Shown in pieces: positions 34,074 to 46,000 of a stretch of DNA of 64,000 bases (positions are counted from its first letter, which is position 1; each line of letters opens with the position of its first letter). The stretch is from Coffea arabica. Lineage: Eukaryota; Streptophyta; Magnoliopsida; Gentianales; Rubiaceae. The notes under the pieces are model-generated. The model was not told the origin of the DNA and did not search any database. It worked only from the letters and a program-made list of their open reading frames with translations. The stretch is from positions 10,682,001 to 10,746,000 of the forward strand of contig NC_092312.1 in assembly GCF_036785885.1 (NCBI RefSeq), written 5' to 3'. The position numbers and the translations under genes were made by a program.

Positions 34074-37000
34074 TCAAGACTGAAACTGAGGGAATTGCGC
34101 GTGTATGAAGTCTTTGTCTTCCCAAGAAGCTTCATCCTGATCGAGTTGGCACCATTTGATGAGGTATTGTATCACTGATTGTCCATTTCGCATGATCACC
34201 CTCCGTTGCAAAATGGATTCTGGTTGTAGAGGACACTGGTCATCAATATCAATCTCAGGCAGTGTCGTTGAAATAGGCTGCAGAGGTCCCAATTTCTTCT
34301 TAAGCAAAGAGACGTGAAATACGGGGTGAATCTTTGCCTGTGCAGGTAATGCAAGACGATAAGCCACTGCCCCTACTTTAGCTACCACCTGAAAAGGGCC
34401 ATAGAACCTTGCAGACAGCTTGAGGCACTTCCTGATAGCCACTGACTGCTGTCTATAGGGTTGAAGCTTCAGGAAAACCCAGTCACCCACCTCAAAAGTT
34501 CGTTCAGTACGTTTCTGGTCAGCAAAGAACTTCATTCTCTGTTGTGCCTTGAGGAGGTGATCCCTGATGCTGCTGGAGACCCTCAATCTCTCCTGGAGTA
34601 GGTGGGAAGCAGCTGGTATGATCGTGTCAAAATGAGGTCCTAAAGGCAAGGGAATAGGCTGGTACCCATACAAGGCTTCGAATGGAGTCATTTGCAGACT
34701 GGAGTGATAGGAGGAGTTGTACCACCATTCAGCTAGTGCTAGCCACCTGTTCCAGCGATGGGGTAATTCCCCAGTCATGCATCTCAGGTAGGCTTCGACA
34801 CACTGGTTGAGACGTTCAGTCTGCCCATCAGACTGAGGGTGATAGGCTGAGCTATAACTCAATTCCGTACCTAGTAACTTAAAAAGTTCCTGCCAGAAAA
34901 CACTTGTAAAGATCCTATCTCTATCAGATACTATAGATTCTGGGATGCCATGTAACCTGAATATGTGATCCATGAAGAGTTGAGCCACTTGCTTGGCAGA
35001 GAATGGATGCGCTAATGCGAGAAAATGTCCCACCTTGGTGAATCTGTCGATCACCACCATTACTGTGTCATAGCCTTGTGACTCTGGCAGACTCTCTATG
35101 AAGTCCATAGTCACATGAGTCCAAGCCATGCGAGGAACTGGCAATGGTTGCAATAGACCAGGGTAGTGCACATGCTCAGATTTGTACCTCTGACATGTAT
35201 CACAGGCCTGAATAAGTCTGATAACATCCTTCTTCATCGTAGGCCAATAGAACAAAGCTTTTAACTTCTGCCAACAGCCCCTTTGTCCCGAGTGGCCCCC
35301 CACTGCTGATGCATGGAGTGCTTGGATGAGCTTGTCCCTCAATCCACTGGTTGAGCCTACATAAAGTTTGCCATTGTACTTCAGCAATCCCTTGTCCCAC
35401 TCAAAAGGTTGGTGAGCTTGCGGGTCCAGCAGTAGCTGAGAAATAATGTCCTGGCATTGAGAATCTGACTCATAGCTTTTCTGGAGTTCTTGTATCCACA
35501 GTGGTTGGACAGTTGAAAGGGCAAAACATGATCCTGGTTGAGTAGAGTGTTCTTGAGTCGTACCATGTAATCTGGACAATGCATCAGCTGCCTTATTTTC
35601 TGTCCCCTTCTTGTATTGAATTTCATAGTCCAGCCCCAGCAGCTTGGCTAACCATTTGTGTTGTAATGTAGTAGTGAGCTTTTGATCTAACAAATACTTC
35701 AGGGATTGATGATCTGTCTTAATAATAAAGTGATATCCCACCAAATAATGCCTCCACTTGGAAACTGCCATCACTAATGCTAGCAGTTCCTTCTCATAAG
35801 CTGACAGTCCCAAATTTCTGGGAGACAAAGCCTTGCTCAGGAATGCAATGGGATGGCCTTCTTGCATCAATACAGCTCCAATGCCACTCCCACTAGCATC
35901 AGTTTCGATTGTGAAAGGCTTCTGAAAATCTGGCAGCTTGAGAACAGGAGCAGTACTCATAATATGTTTCAGTGATGTGAAGGCCTTCTGTGCTTCCTCG
36001 TTCCAACAGAAATTGTCCTTCTTGAGCAACATAGTAAGTGGTTTGCAGATAATGCCATATTGCTTGATAAATCTCCTGTAATAGCCAGTTAACCCCAAAA
36101 ATCCTCTCAACTCTTTAATTGTACTAGGGACAGGCCAGTTGATAATGCTCTCCACCTTGGACTGATCCATGGACACTACATTCTCAGAGATAGTGTGACC
36201 AAGGTAATCCACAGTATGTTGTGCAAATGAGCATTTTGATCTCTTAGCAAACAGTTTGTGGTCCCTCAACACTGTCAGGACTATCCTCAGATGCTCTAGG
36301 TGTAATTCCAGGGTGGGACTGTATATTAAAATATCATCAAAGAAAACCAACACGAATTTCCTTAGATAGGGTTGAAATACTTGATTCATAAGGGCCTGAA
36401 AGGTTGCAGGTGCGTTAGTCAGTCCGAAAGGCATTACCAGGAACTCATAATGGCCACAGTGAGTTTGGAAGGCAGTTTTGTAAGTGTCCTTGGGTTTGAC
36501 TCTGATCTGATGGTAGCCAGAAGTGAGATCCAGCTTAGATTTATACCTTGAGCCTGCTAACTCATTGATTAATTCATCTACGTTTGGAATGGGATAGTTA
36601 TCTTTGATGGTCATTTCATTCAGGCGCCTGTAATCCACACAAAAACGCCATGTCCCTTCCTTCTTTTTAACCAAAAGCACTGGTGAGGCAAAGGGACTGT
36701 TGCTGTGAATGATAATCCCATGCTGCAACATGTCTGTGACCTGTTGTTCTATCTCACTCTTCTGGGAATGAGGGTACCTATATGGCTTCATTTTAAAAGC
36801 CTGAGACCCCTGTTTTAGAGGTATCTCATGATCTATTTCCCTGGCAGGGGGAAGGTCAGAGGGCGTCTCAAAAACATCAGCAAAGCCATCAATGATGCCT
36901 TGAACTTCAGTAGGCATATTCCCCTTCTCTGATTTCCCATTCTGTCCCATCCTCATTGCTAGACACATTTGCTTCTTATATTCAATAAAATTCCTTAGAT

Positions 37001-38654
37001 CACTCCCCCTAATAAGATCCAAGTCACAATTCTCAGCTTGTCCCCTTAGCTGAACTACTTCCCCTTGATTGTGCAGAGAGATTGTTAATTGGTGAAAATC
37101 AAAAGTAATTGGACTAAAGCGAGTCATCCAGTCCACCCCCAAAACGATATCCCAGCCACTCAGGTCCATTACCTTTAAATCATAGCAGAATTTGTACTGA
37201 TTGATCTCCCATACCACCTTAGGACATATGGCCTTACTAGTTACACAAGCCCCATTACCTACTACCACAGAGAAAGGTTCAACCATTCGATAAGGAACAT
37301 CAAAGGCAATTACCTTTTCACTGCTGATGTAGCTGTCTGAGCTTCCAGTGTCGACTAGTATCAGCATTTCCTCCCCATCCAGTTTTCCTACCAGTGTTAT
37401 GGTCTTCCTTTGCAATGCATCTGACAGCGTATGAAGAGACATTTCCATGATCTGTCCAGGATTGCCCGTGGCTTCATCTTGTTCACCTACTGCATCCTCA
37501 AACTCTGAATCCTCTTCCTCTTCTGTGACCAAAAGATTTAGGTGACCTGATTTGCACTGATGACCTTGTCCAAATTTTTCTCCACACTTGAAACAAAGTC
37601 CATGGCTCCTCCTGTACTGTAACTCCTGAGCTGATAGCCTTTTAGGTTCAGTATCTGCAGCAGAAATTGGCTTCCCTTTGAAAGAGGTATTCCTGAAGGT
37701 ACTGATAGAAGGAACTTTATAGTGAGGACTATGGCTCTGTTGTTGGGAAGGACTCCTAGAAATTCCAAACCTGCCTTCAGGTGCAGTTTTCCAGCTTCTG
37801 GCCTGGAGTTTCAACGCATCTTCTTGTAATACAGCCATCTCAAGGGCTTCGGACAACGTTGCAGGTTTCAACATTTTCACCATTGTCCTGATCTCATTCT
37901 TGAGTCCACTGATGAAGCTAGATACAAAGTATTCCTCGCCTAGATAGGGATTCTTAAGCATCATAAGGGTCTTGAGCTCTTCAAACTTTTCCTGGTATTC
38001 CTCCACCTGTCCTGATTGTTGCAGTTTATTAAATTCTTCTACCACATCCCTGCCACATCTGTTGTCAAACCTTTTGTACAACAGTTCTACGAAGTTGCCC
38101 CATACTAGACCTGGTTTCTCCAGTTTTACTCCTTGAAACCAGTTATCTGCCCTTCCCTCTAAGTACATTTCTATAACTTCCATTTTATGATCTTCAGGAA
38201 TTTGATAGTTTAAACAATACTTGTTGCATTTTCTAATCCATTCCCTCGGATTCTCCCCACTGAACATAGGCAAGTCAATTTTTGGAGGATTAGGGGCTAA
38301 GAACCTACCTACCTCTTTCCTGGTCATCCTGATGTTATCAGCCCCTACTGGTAGCCTCTGATTCATTGGTGGAGTTGGCAACAGCGGTGTTTGCTCGATT
38401 CTCAACCTGTCTTCCTCTAATGCCGCCTTCTCCTTGTTCACCAGTGCCTTCATAAAGGTGCTGAGTTCTTGCTTCATTTCTGCTACCAAACCTTCCATCC
38501 TCAGGTTGCTCCCTTCCAATTCCGTTCGAAATTCCTCCCTCATTCGCATCTGTTGTGCCTGCGAGGCTTGCAATCCTTCCATTACTTCCTGGAGCTTGAG
38601 ATCTTGCTTCTTGATTTGTTCCTCCAAGGTTTTGAACCTGGTGCTTTCTGCCAT
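34074..38654 (-). CDS. Ty3 chromovirus gag-pol polyprotein
   Basis: One open frame of 1526 aa with no stop or frameshift. Domains in order (approximate residues): an N-terminal coiled coil (1-80), retrotransposon gag (about 140-260), CCHC zinc knuckle CFKCGEKFGQGHQC (about 354), aspartic protease LVDTGSS (about 434), reverse transcriptase with CVDYRRLN (about 670) and the FDDILIYS active site (about 771), RNase H TDASGSGIG (about 915), integrase zinc finger HX..CDTCQ (about 1118-1155), DDE core with acidic residues in VTMDFIES, SDRDRIF and GQTERLN (about 1185-1281), then a chromodomain-like C-terminus with VFHVSLLKK and IQYLIKWCQLDQDEASWE. All key catalytic motifs are intact, so the protein looks functional. 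The start ATG lies 30 nt past the primer-binding site. Confidence 0.96.
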   Translation of the reverse strand: MAESTRFKTLEEQIKKQDLKLQEVMEGLQASQAQQMRMREEFRTELEGSNLRMEGLVAEMKQELSTFMKALVNKEKAALEEDRLRIEQTPLLPTPPMNQRLPVGADNIRMTRKEVGRFLAPNPPKIDLPMFSGENPREWIRKCNKYCLNYQIPEDHKMEVIEMYLEGRADNWFQGVKLEKPGLVWGNFVELLYKRFDNRCGRDVVEEFNKLQQSGQVEEYQEKFEELKTLMMLKNPYLGEEYFVSSFISGLKNEIRTMVKMLKPATLSEALEMAVLQEDALKLQARSWKTAPEGRFGISRSPSQQQSHSPHYKVPSISTFRNTSFKGKPISAADTEPKRLSAQELQYRRSHGLCFKCGEKFGQGHQCKSGHLNLLVTEEEEDSEFEDAVGEQDEATGNPGQIMEMSLHTLSDALQRKTITLVGKLDGEEMLILVDTGSSDSYISSEKVIAFDVPYRMVEPFSVVVGNGACVTSKAICPKVVWEINQYKFCYDLKVMDLSGWDIVLGVDWMTRFSPITFDFHQLTISLHNQGEVVQLRGQAENCDLDLIRGSDLRNFIEYKKQMCLAMRMGQNGKSEKGNMPTEVQGIIDGFADVFETPSDLPPAREIDHEIPLKQGSQAFKMKPYRYPHSQKSEIEQQVTDMLQHGIIIHSNSPFASPVLLVKKKEGTWRFCVDYRRLNEMTIKDNYPIPNVDELINELAGSRYKSKLDLTSGYHQIRVKPKDTYKTAFQTHCGHYEFLVMPFGLTNAPATFQALMNQVFQPYLRKFVLVFFDDILIYSPTLELHLEHLRIVLTVLRDHKLFAKRSKCSFAQHTVDYLGHTISENVVSMDQSKVESIINWPVPSTIKELRGFLGLTGYYRRFIKQYGIICKPLTMLLKKDNFCWNEEAQKAFTSLKHIMSTAPVLKLPDFQKPFTIETDASGSGIGAVLMQEGHPIAFLSKALSPRNLGLSAYEKELLALVMAVSKWRHYLVGYHFIIKTDHQSLKYLLDQKLTTTLQHKWLAKLLGLDYEIQYKKGTENKAADALSRLHGTTQEHSTQPGSCFALSTVQPLWIQELQKSYESDSQCQDIISQLLLDPQAHQPFEWDKGLLKYNGKLYVGSTSGLRDKLIQALHASAVGGHSGQRGCWQKLKALFYWPTMKKDVIRLIQACDTCQRYKSEHVHYPGLLQPLPVPRMAWTHVTMDFIESLPESQGYDTVMVVIDRFTKVGHFLALAHPFSAKQVAQLFMDHIFRLHGIPESIVSDRDRIFTSVFWQELFKLLGTELSYSSAYHPQSDGQTERLNQCVEAYLRCMTGELPHRWNRWLALAEWWYNSSYHSSLQMTPFEALYGYQPIPLPLGPHFDTIIPAASHLLQERLRVSSSIRDHLLKAQQRMKFFADQKRTERTFEVGDWVFLKLQPYRQQSVAIRKCLKLSARFYGPFQVVAKVGAVAYRLALPAQAKIHPVFHVSLLKKKLGPLQPISTTLPEIDIDDQCPLQPESILQRRVIMRNGQSVIQYLIKWCQLDQDEASWEDKDFIHAQFPQFQS

Positions 38655-38684
38655 GGAATTCTACTTCCTCCAAGGATCCGTCCT

Positions 38685-38696
38685 GCTCTGATACCA
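38685..38696 (-). other. Primer-binding site (initiator tRNA-Met type)
   Basis: Minus strand TGGTATCAGAGC, two bases after the 5' LTR: complement to the 3' end of plant initiator methionine tRNA, a common primer of plant LTR elements. Confidence 0.9.
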
Positions 38697-38698
38697 AA

Positions 38699-39026
38699 TG
38701 TCAGGATCCTGGATTCAGCATTAGGGATTCTACACTCGAATTTGGGGAAAGAAAGAGAGAAAACAGAGTAGAAAAGAGAGAGAATCAGAATTAGTGAGAG
38801 AAAGAATGAAAAGAATGAGATTCTGCGATTCTTCTTGCCTGCCAATTCTGTTGAATGTTTACGTACAAATAAGTGTGGTTAACCGACTCTAACTAATCCT
38901 AACTGAATTGATAAACTGAATTGATACGCATGAAACGCCACCGTTGCACTTATCCCTCTCCCTACTGATTTGTTTGATTAGTTACAAAACGATGCCGCAT
39001 GATGGCTTAACTTCTGCATCCTGACA
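38699..39026 (-). repeat. 5' LTR of the Ty3 element (328 bp, internal 45-bp deletion)
   Basis: Matches the 3' LTR base for base as far as I read, except that one CACCGTT copy and the sequence between the two copies are missing. That is the product expected from slippage or recombination between the short direct repeats. Confidence 0.95.
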
Positions 39027-39031
39027 GAGCC

Positions 39032-39954
39032 TTGTTGAACCAAACAAGTAACGTTGGAGCTGTGGATGATTGGATTGAACTTGCACGGTTGCCCTGAAGA
39101 AAATAAAAATCGTGTTTTTACCCTCTATTATTCTAAAAGTTCTAGTGAAGTCCTTTTAGAAATTAAAATTTGCCAAATTGGTAAAAAAAAAAAAAAGAGA
39201 AATCTTATTACAACTTTTTGTTCTTTCAAATGTAAACTGACCAACCTAAGACAAAAGAATTTTGACTTCGCCTAGGGTCTAAGCTAAGATTGTTCAAGGT
39301 TTCTATCGTACTCAATCTCAAGTTTGAGTTTTTCTGCTTAGTTTGGATGGCATGCAAAAGATGATGTAAATTACTAATTAGTGTAATAGTGATACTTCAT
39401 TTAGATATTGAGAAGCTTTAATAGTTGTGACCAATACCTTTCTTCTTCTTCCCAGAAAAAAAAAAAAAAAAAAAAAAAGGTTCGACCATATCTAGGTTCT
39501 GATCAATATTAGCCTGTACTCACCAAGTCACACAGATATTGACATCTTGCTCTCAGGTTGACTGATAACATACCCTGCGTTATACTTATTGCATCTTTTG
39601 TTTGTAAGATTCGGTGGATAAGGGCCGAGGATAGTTTTTGTTGTCTGGTCTTCCATTTCCTTCATCAATGTGAACTAAAAAATGGAGTCTGCACCAAACA
39701 GATCCAGAAATTTCAGTAACTTCAGTCTATGTATGTTAAAGCTGCCTCTGATGTTTTGGCTAAACAGCTAGTCCAGCGCAGCAGACCATTTGAAGGCGCC
39801 CCCGCAGCACGTTACATGCCTATTCAAGACACGAGGAGTAGAATTAACGGAAAACCCCGCCTTTGGTCATTGACAATTGAAGGCGTGGACTTTTTATGAA
39901 ATCCAAATTTCATCCTTTAGAAGTTACTGTTGGGGTCAGACGTTGAAGACTTAA
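39032..39954. other. Intergenic sequence, no gene seen
   Basis: The right half of the split insertion site, then AT-rich sequence with an A22-like run near 39456-39477. No coding region. Confidence 0.4.
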
Positions 39955-40252
39955 GTGCGTTCGATAAAACTGAAATTTGAATCCATTCAATTTTGATGAA
40001 ACTGAAATATGAAGTTTGAATCCATTAAATTATTGAATTGATAAGTATTAAACCAGATACATTTAAGTGTGTTTTACATTCAGTGATAAGTGAATAACTT
40101 ATCACTTATTTTTGGGAGTAAATTTTGCCTAAAAAATTCAGTACCACTTAATTAATTCATATGTTCAATTTTTAGTTATCAGACACGTCTAAACATATTA
40201 AGATCTAAATTCATTAAATTTAAGTGCTGAATTGGATTATCAAACAGGACCT
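39955..40252. mobile_element. hAT-like MITE (about 300 bp)
   Basis: The ends are imperfect inverted repeats: GTGCGTTCGATAAAACTGAA on the left against GTCCTGTTTGATAATCCAAT (complement of the right end). Inside lies AGTGATAAGTGAATAACTTATCACTT-type palindromic sequence shared with the fragment at 6103-6281. No target duplication confirmed. Confidence 0.65.
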
Positions 40253-41166
40253 AATTAGTGTCGATTTCGACCTTTGAAATTGGTAAGAATAAAAGCCTTT
40301 ATAACATTTGGCTGTAGAGTGTAAGGTGGTATTCATTAACTCAGTTTTGAAATATTAATTGCTTGTTTATGTAAAATAAATAAGATAAAATTTTATATGA
40401 TATCAGTGTCTATATTTTTTTAATATTAGCAAGTTTAAATCATGCCACATAACTCGAATTCAATTTTGAAATTTAAATCATGCATATGTGTCAAACATTC
40501 AAAGCTGTTAGTGTAAAAAATTACTACACTGATTGTTGATTTATAAAAAATTAGTTCAAATAATTAATACCCATATCCTTAAATTACTTTACCAATGACA
40601 TGGTATATAATATCGTTTCAATTTCTTTTGTTAGCAATTTAAGGATTTAAAAATTATTAGTCTCAGAAAAAGTAACCACTTGTACTATGATAAAATTTAT
40701 GTAATTGAAATTCGAATATAGTAGCATTACAAATGTTGTAAATAGATTTTGCATATTCGTATGGATGTTTAAAATTCAGAGAATGAAATACCAATATTTT
40801 GAGGATAAGGTGATAGACTAACAATGGGTTGAGAAAATTAGCGATTCACAAGAGTTTGTAACTTTCAAAATCACAATAATCTTTCGACTTGCCTTTGATA
40901 ATGTGCATACCGGCTGGCAAATAAACAAAGCATGAGTTTTACAAGGTTTAACAAAAAAAAAAATTTCCTTGATCATTCACGAGACGAATATAGACATACT
41001 GTACTGGAGACCAATGACACTAAATTATACTTGGTAAGGACTTTGCTTATGATGGAGAGAAGAGTCTTATTTCCTGTTAGCCCCCATGGAATAAACGTGA
41101 GTTTACAATTGTGCTTAGGGATGTCTCTTCAATTTACATTTGTGCTTATGATAGAGTATTTCTTTC

Positions 41167-41222
<56 letters not shown>

Positions 41223-41252
41223 CATGCATGCATACATACACACACATGCATG
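40253..41252. other. Intergenic sequence with (TA)n microsatellite
   Basis: AT-rich; an uninterrupted TA run at 41175-41215 is followed by a CACA/CATG-rich stretch. The 108-codon ORF ending in this repeat is not credible. Confidence 0.5.
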
Positions 41253-42171
41253 CAGTGACGGAGCCGAGATTTTTTTAGGAGGGGGGCCAAAATTTTTTTC
41301 TAATAAAATTATTTTAATATATTATGTTCAAAATAATTTTCTTCTATTTAAATATATGACATCTAAAAATATCAAATATTAAATTTAATTATAAAGGTAT
41401 GTCCATTCATAAATATGCGGTATAGTCATAACAAAAATTAACAAAAAAGATAACTTTTGATTAAATATCTTATAACATTACAAACCATCCAATTTGCACA
41501 TTATGAGAAGATGCTCTCCAATATGTCACCTATGCAATATATATATATATATATAACTATGTAATATAAATGTAACTATTTTCAATTGAAAAAAGATAAA
41601 AGTTATGTTAACATAATTTGTAATTTCAACATCTTTTTTTAGAAGTAAATTGAGCTCTACGCTCTTTCATAGAATTAAATTCATCTATGATTGAATAACT
41701 GCTAAATTTTTCAGCAACTTCATTTTCTATATACACAATTAGACAATCATTCAAGAAATTATCTTCCATCTTGTTTCGGAGTTTTGTTTTGATTATTTTC
41801 ATAATTGAAAATGCCCGCTATGTAGTTGCAGTTGATATAGGAAGAGTAATAACAAGTCTAATCAATATGTCAATAAGAGGATATATCACTGATTTTCTTG
41901 TTTTCACCAAATCTTGACATAACTCATGAATACCAGATAATTCTTGCAATTCTGGATGATTTGGATTGTCAAGCTCAAAATGTTGAAGTTCTATTCTTAG
42001 ACGTACTAGTTCTTGCTTTTAACAATTATAAATTGGGTCTTTTTATTCTAATACATCACATTGGGTCAATTTACTGTGGAACATCAAATGATATGTTTAA
42101 TTTTTGAATAATTAGTACAATAAAAATAAATAACTTTTTTTGAAGAAAAAAATTAATTCAAAGATGACTAA

Positions 42172-42216
<45 letters not shown>

Positions 42217-42329
42217 ACTCTGATAATATAAACTAAAATTGTAAAAATTTAGGGGGGGCCAATTTTATTTTACACACATATTTACATATTATGAATTAAA
42301 ATTTTCAAAGCCCCCTGGCTCCATCATTG
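41253..42329 (-). mobile_element. Internally deleted hAT transposon (TTF-type transposase family)
   Basis: The left end CAGTGACGGAGCC and the complement of the right end CAATGATGGAGCC are matching inverted repeats. Both are followed by a G/C-run then GGCCAA. Between them, on the minus strand, lies the C-terminal part of a hAT transposase. The interior also carries an (AT)20 run at 42175-42214. At about 1.08 kb it lacks the N-terminal part of the transposase, so it is not autonomous. Confidence 0.75.
41626..42000 (-). pseudogene. hAT transposase C-terminal (dimerisation) remnant
   Basis: Read from 42000 down to TGA at 41628-41626 the frame gives a hAT dimerisation region: HPELQELSGIHELC, LIDILIRLVITLPISTATT, then RAFSIMKIIKTKLRNKMED and an ending KERRAQF. 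A single in-frame TAG at 41820-41818 falls exactly where family members normally have Glu in TTERAFS. The N-terminal zinc finger and DDE core are missing. One nonsense change in an otherwise clean frame suggests fairly recent decay. Confidence 0.8.
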
Positions 42330-42996
42330 ATAGACTGTTAGGGTTTCTTGGTCATCGACCTCGATGTTATCCTGTACTTTCCAGTTTCCGGGGTCCCTTT
42401 AGGCCTTTACTCAGAGTCTTTCCCGTGTAGTATTCATTTCGCAATTAATAGACCCTCCATATGAGCATCCATCGGTCGTAAGGGTTTCTGGTTTCCTTGC
42501 CTCAGTCTATAATAGTTGTATACTACAATTTTCTCAAATCTGGCATAAGAAAGTAATTACTAGAGAATATAATCCCTGTATAGTTGATGCTACCCTTTCA
42601 TGCTTTGAAGGAACGTACTGGAGGAAATAATGCTCGTTTTTATTTCAGAACTGTTATATTCTAGTGATTGTTTTCTTGATATTTATTATATATTCTACGG
42701 CTAAATATCCAATATGACAGTCACTGTACAGATCGATAACGAGCCTCACGTACGCATACCTTCTTTTCTTTTTCTTTTTTTTTTTTTTAAATTTACTGCA
42801 TATAAATAATGCTTGCTTCCTCGGGGACCAATTTAATTTGTTCCATCCTCAGGAATTTTTCTGTTGCAATCTGCAGGTGTTTGCTATAACGCAAGCTTCA
42901 ACAGCTCATCACATATATAATAGTAGGTTAGCAATGGTGCTGGTTTCCGTGTAGTACTCTATAATGGGAACAAGATGTCCTACAAAGATGGCCATG

Positions 42997-42998
<2 letters not shown>

Positions 42999-43046
<48 letters not shown>
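42999..43046. repeat. (AT)24 microsatellite
   Basis: Uninterrupted AT dinucleotide run in the intergenic space. Confidence 0.95.
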
Positions 43047-43049
<3 letters not shown>

Positions 43050-46000
43050 ACGGATTTCGAACATTGAACATTTTTTTATATTGGGTTTTACTTTGTTTAA
43101 TTTAATGTGATATTATTGCTTTTTTGGGTCCATTTTTCGGTAATTTGGACCTAGTTTTTCATAAATAGCGCGACACTGGAAAATTGCTGACACAAGAGAT
43201 GAAAGAAATTAAAGAATGGATTTTTCTGTCGATTCAGTTTGTCATCTCAGATACATATATTAACCTCGTCATGCAACCAGCTTTAAAACATCCACGATCC
43301 TACTGAAGCTGTCGAAGCTTGCTTTTACGTTTTTTTTTGTGGGTGGAACACTTGTCTGTCTGGTTATATAACTGCAAGTTTTCAACCTATCTTTTGCCTT
43401 TTGTCCATTTTGTTTTCCCCTCGTAGATTTCAGCTGATGATGATGATCAGTAAGCAAAACATAGTAGTACAACTTATCTTGATACACGGGATATATAAAA
43501 GCAAGTAGAATGAACCCGAGCATCTACTATACACATAAAATTCTGAATTCTAATTTATCATCCAGGCATCTTCTTCTTTTTTTTTTTTGGCTCATAATTC
43601 GGATTGTCCTTCTTGCATTTACAAGATTAATTAGCCTTAAAAGGGAAACACAAAAAAAAAAAAAAAGAAGAAGATTGGCTAGCATAATTTTTTGTCTCTA
43701 GTACAATATATAGGTGATCGGATTTGAATCTTCATGCAGGCCTAGGGTTAGCCAGACGGAAATTTGCATGTGTAAACCTGTTCATGGCAACCCCCGTTTG
43801 TAGTTTCGGGGCATTTATGCATGCATGTGAAGAAATTCAAATATGTATGTATATATTTGATGAATTATCACTGGAGTTGAGAAGGAAAAGAGGCATCAGG
43901 TGGGTGGGGTATATAGTCAAGACTAGAAGATCCTGATAGTCAATACTCGTGCATGCATGGATGGATGGAATGGATTGTTCAATTGTATCTGTTCCTTTAT
44001 TCAATATTCAGTACATGATCAATTTAACTGGTGGAGTAATTGATCTGTTTAGTACTGATGATATAGTCCATCATATCGCTGGCAAATCTTTTACTGACAT
44101 TGTTAGAATCAAAAGCTTAAATGGAAGTGTTTTTGTAATCTCAGACACGCACCTGGTCATCAAACCAGCTTGGCCTAGTTACTGGCCGGTTTCCTCAGTA
44201 ACCAAGCCAGCTTGGCCAATGCTGATTTCAGACAAGAAGGCAAGAGGATCAGTTATATAAAAGCATAATGTAGGGGCACAGCTTGGACCATTTCTCCTGT
44301 AAAATTTGAATCATTCTTCTAGTGCTACTTATAATTTTGATCTGACTCCAATCTCTTGCACAATCAGGTTGTGTATTTAGGTTTCAGGGTCCGTGACAAT
44401 TCAAAAGCCAAATGGGATTTGCATCAAAAAGCCTGTGCTGCCAAATGGGATCTCATCACATCAGTAGTTTCAGCTAGGACTTTACATCCGCATGCTTGAA
44501 GATTCATGTATACCTGCTGAATAGTTTTGCAATTGAAAACCAAAGAGGCACTAAATTACTGAATAGTATAACAGACAGCTCGGTACCCACCCACAAGAGG
44601 CCTCTTTTTAAAATTAAAAAAAAGAAAAAAAGAAAAAAAGATACTGCTCCAGCTCAAAATGCAATTTGAAGCGAAATAGTGTATTGGACATTGATGATTC
44701 TGATGTATACTTCTAATTTTCCCCATCCGATGGCACTAATTTACTGCAAAACTGCGGCCAAGCTAACTATTTCTACCAGCAATATATTTGCTAGTTCTTG
44801 GGCAGTTTCTTTCTGATCTTTGCAACGAAAATCATGATTCAGTAATCAACTGACACTTCACCATATTTGACAAGTAGTAGTAGTAGTATTTTTTTCTACT
44901 TTCACAGGTGCAACGCCACCTTCGAATTACCATCCAATCCATCTTCAAGAACCTAAATCACCTTTTCAGAAATAGAACTGATATGATATGCCTCCTAGTA
45001 AACTCCGAGCAAGGAATGCTTGTCTAAACACAATCATTTACCTCAAAATCCTGTTTTTTTCCTATTTTCACCAACTACTTTTCAAAGTTGCTCCCACATT
45101 TCATCATCCCTTTTTCGATCAAATCCAAGCTTTTCACCATCAATCATGAAAAGAACTACGAAATCCTAAAATCGACCATCTTTCATATACTCTATGCTTC
45201 TTCCCTTTTTAATTTCAGAGCATTCAGCAGAAATATCCATTTTTTTTGCATGCGTGAGGCCCTCCCTGTAAATACTACTGTGTCTTGCATTGGCAAGCCA
45301 TTACGAGTACCAGAGGCTTATTTGGCTTTTGCGATAGACAGACTCCTGCCTAGACATTAAAATTGGAAGCTGATCGAATGTAACAGAGGCAAAAAATTAG
45401 GCTAATTAATTGTTTATCCATTGGGCGCATGTCATGGTCCAGAAGACTACATATCATGTTGATAATGAGCATCATGCGTCATAATGCAGAGTACCAACCA
45501 TGCAAATTTGACAGCAAAATACACATTATCAGACACGTATAGTAAGTGACATTTCGAAATCTTGCAGACTGGCCACAGCCCAAAATGCACAATTGCTGCA
45601 AAATCCAGCCAACTACTACTAGCAATCTACTACCTTTGCACAATTACTGCAAAATGCAGCAGACATGCTACTAGCAATCTACTAGCTTCTGTGCAGTTCC
45701 CTCATCTGATCCTGAAAATCATGACTGAGAAACCTGCCAATTTGAAAGGACTTAGAAATCTTCCCTCCCTTCAGAAAAGAAAAGCCCCCAATTTTCTCAA
45801 CAGATTTCCACTCTCAGAAACAATATCCATCTTTTTGACAAAAACCAAGCTATGCCTAGAAAACAGGAACTCTTATTGAAAAAAGAGAACCACATTCTTT
45901 GCCACTTTTCAAGATGTCATATCTGTTTCCAATTCTTGAACTACTGGCCAGACTCACCCTTCACATATCATCAGCCATCATCCCTCTTTTGATCATCCAA

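Larger units (their letters stand above)
33674..39026 (-). mobile_element. Complete Ty3 LTR retrotransposon (chromovirus, Reina-like)
   Basis: A 5353-bp element in minus orientation. LTRs lie at 33674-34046 (3' LTR) and 38699-39026 (5' LTR), both starting TGTCAGGATC and ending GCATCCTGACA. A perfect 5-bp target duplication GAGCC is at 33669-33673 and 39027-39031. The primer-binding site, purine tract and a single uninterrupted gag-pol ORF are all present. Protein order gag-PR-RT-RH-INT with a chromodomain-like end marks a Ty3 chromovirus; compact size and short LTRs suggest the Reina lineage. Outside one 45-bp deletion I saw no LTR differences, so insertion was recent and the element may still be mobile. 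It sits in the same orientation as SYF1, upstream of it. Confidence 0.97.

Noticed and set aside
40932..41258. 108-codon ORF ending in a Tyr-Ile repeat
   Set aside because: The second half is a translated (TA)n microsatellite; no support for coding.
43949..44260. 103-codon ORF in the intergenic region before the JmjC gene
   Set aside because: No family likeness, no splice context, and it contains a local repeat (CAGCTTGGCC twice). Open frames of this length are expected by chance.
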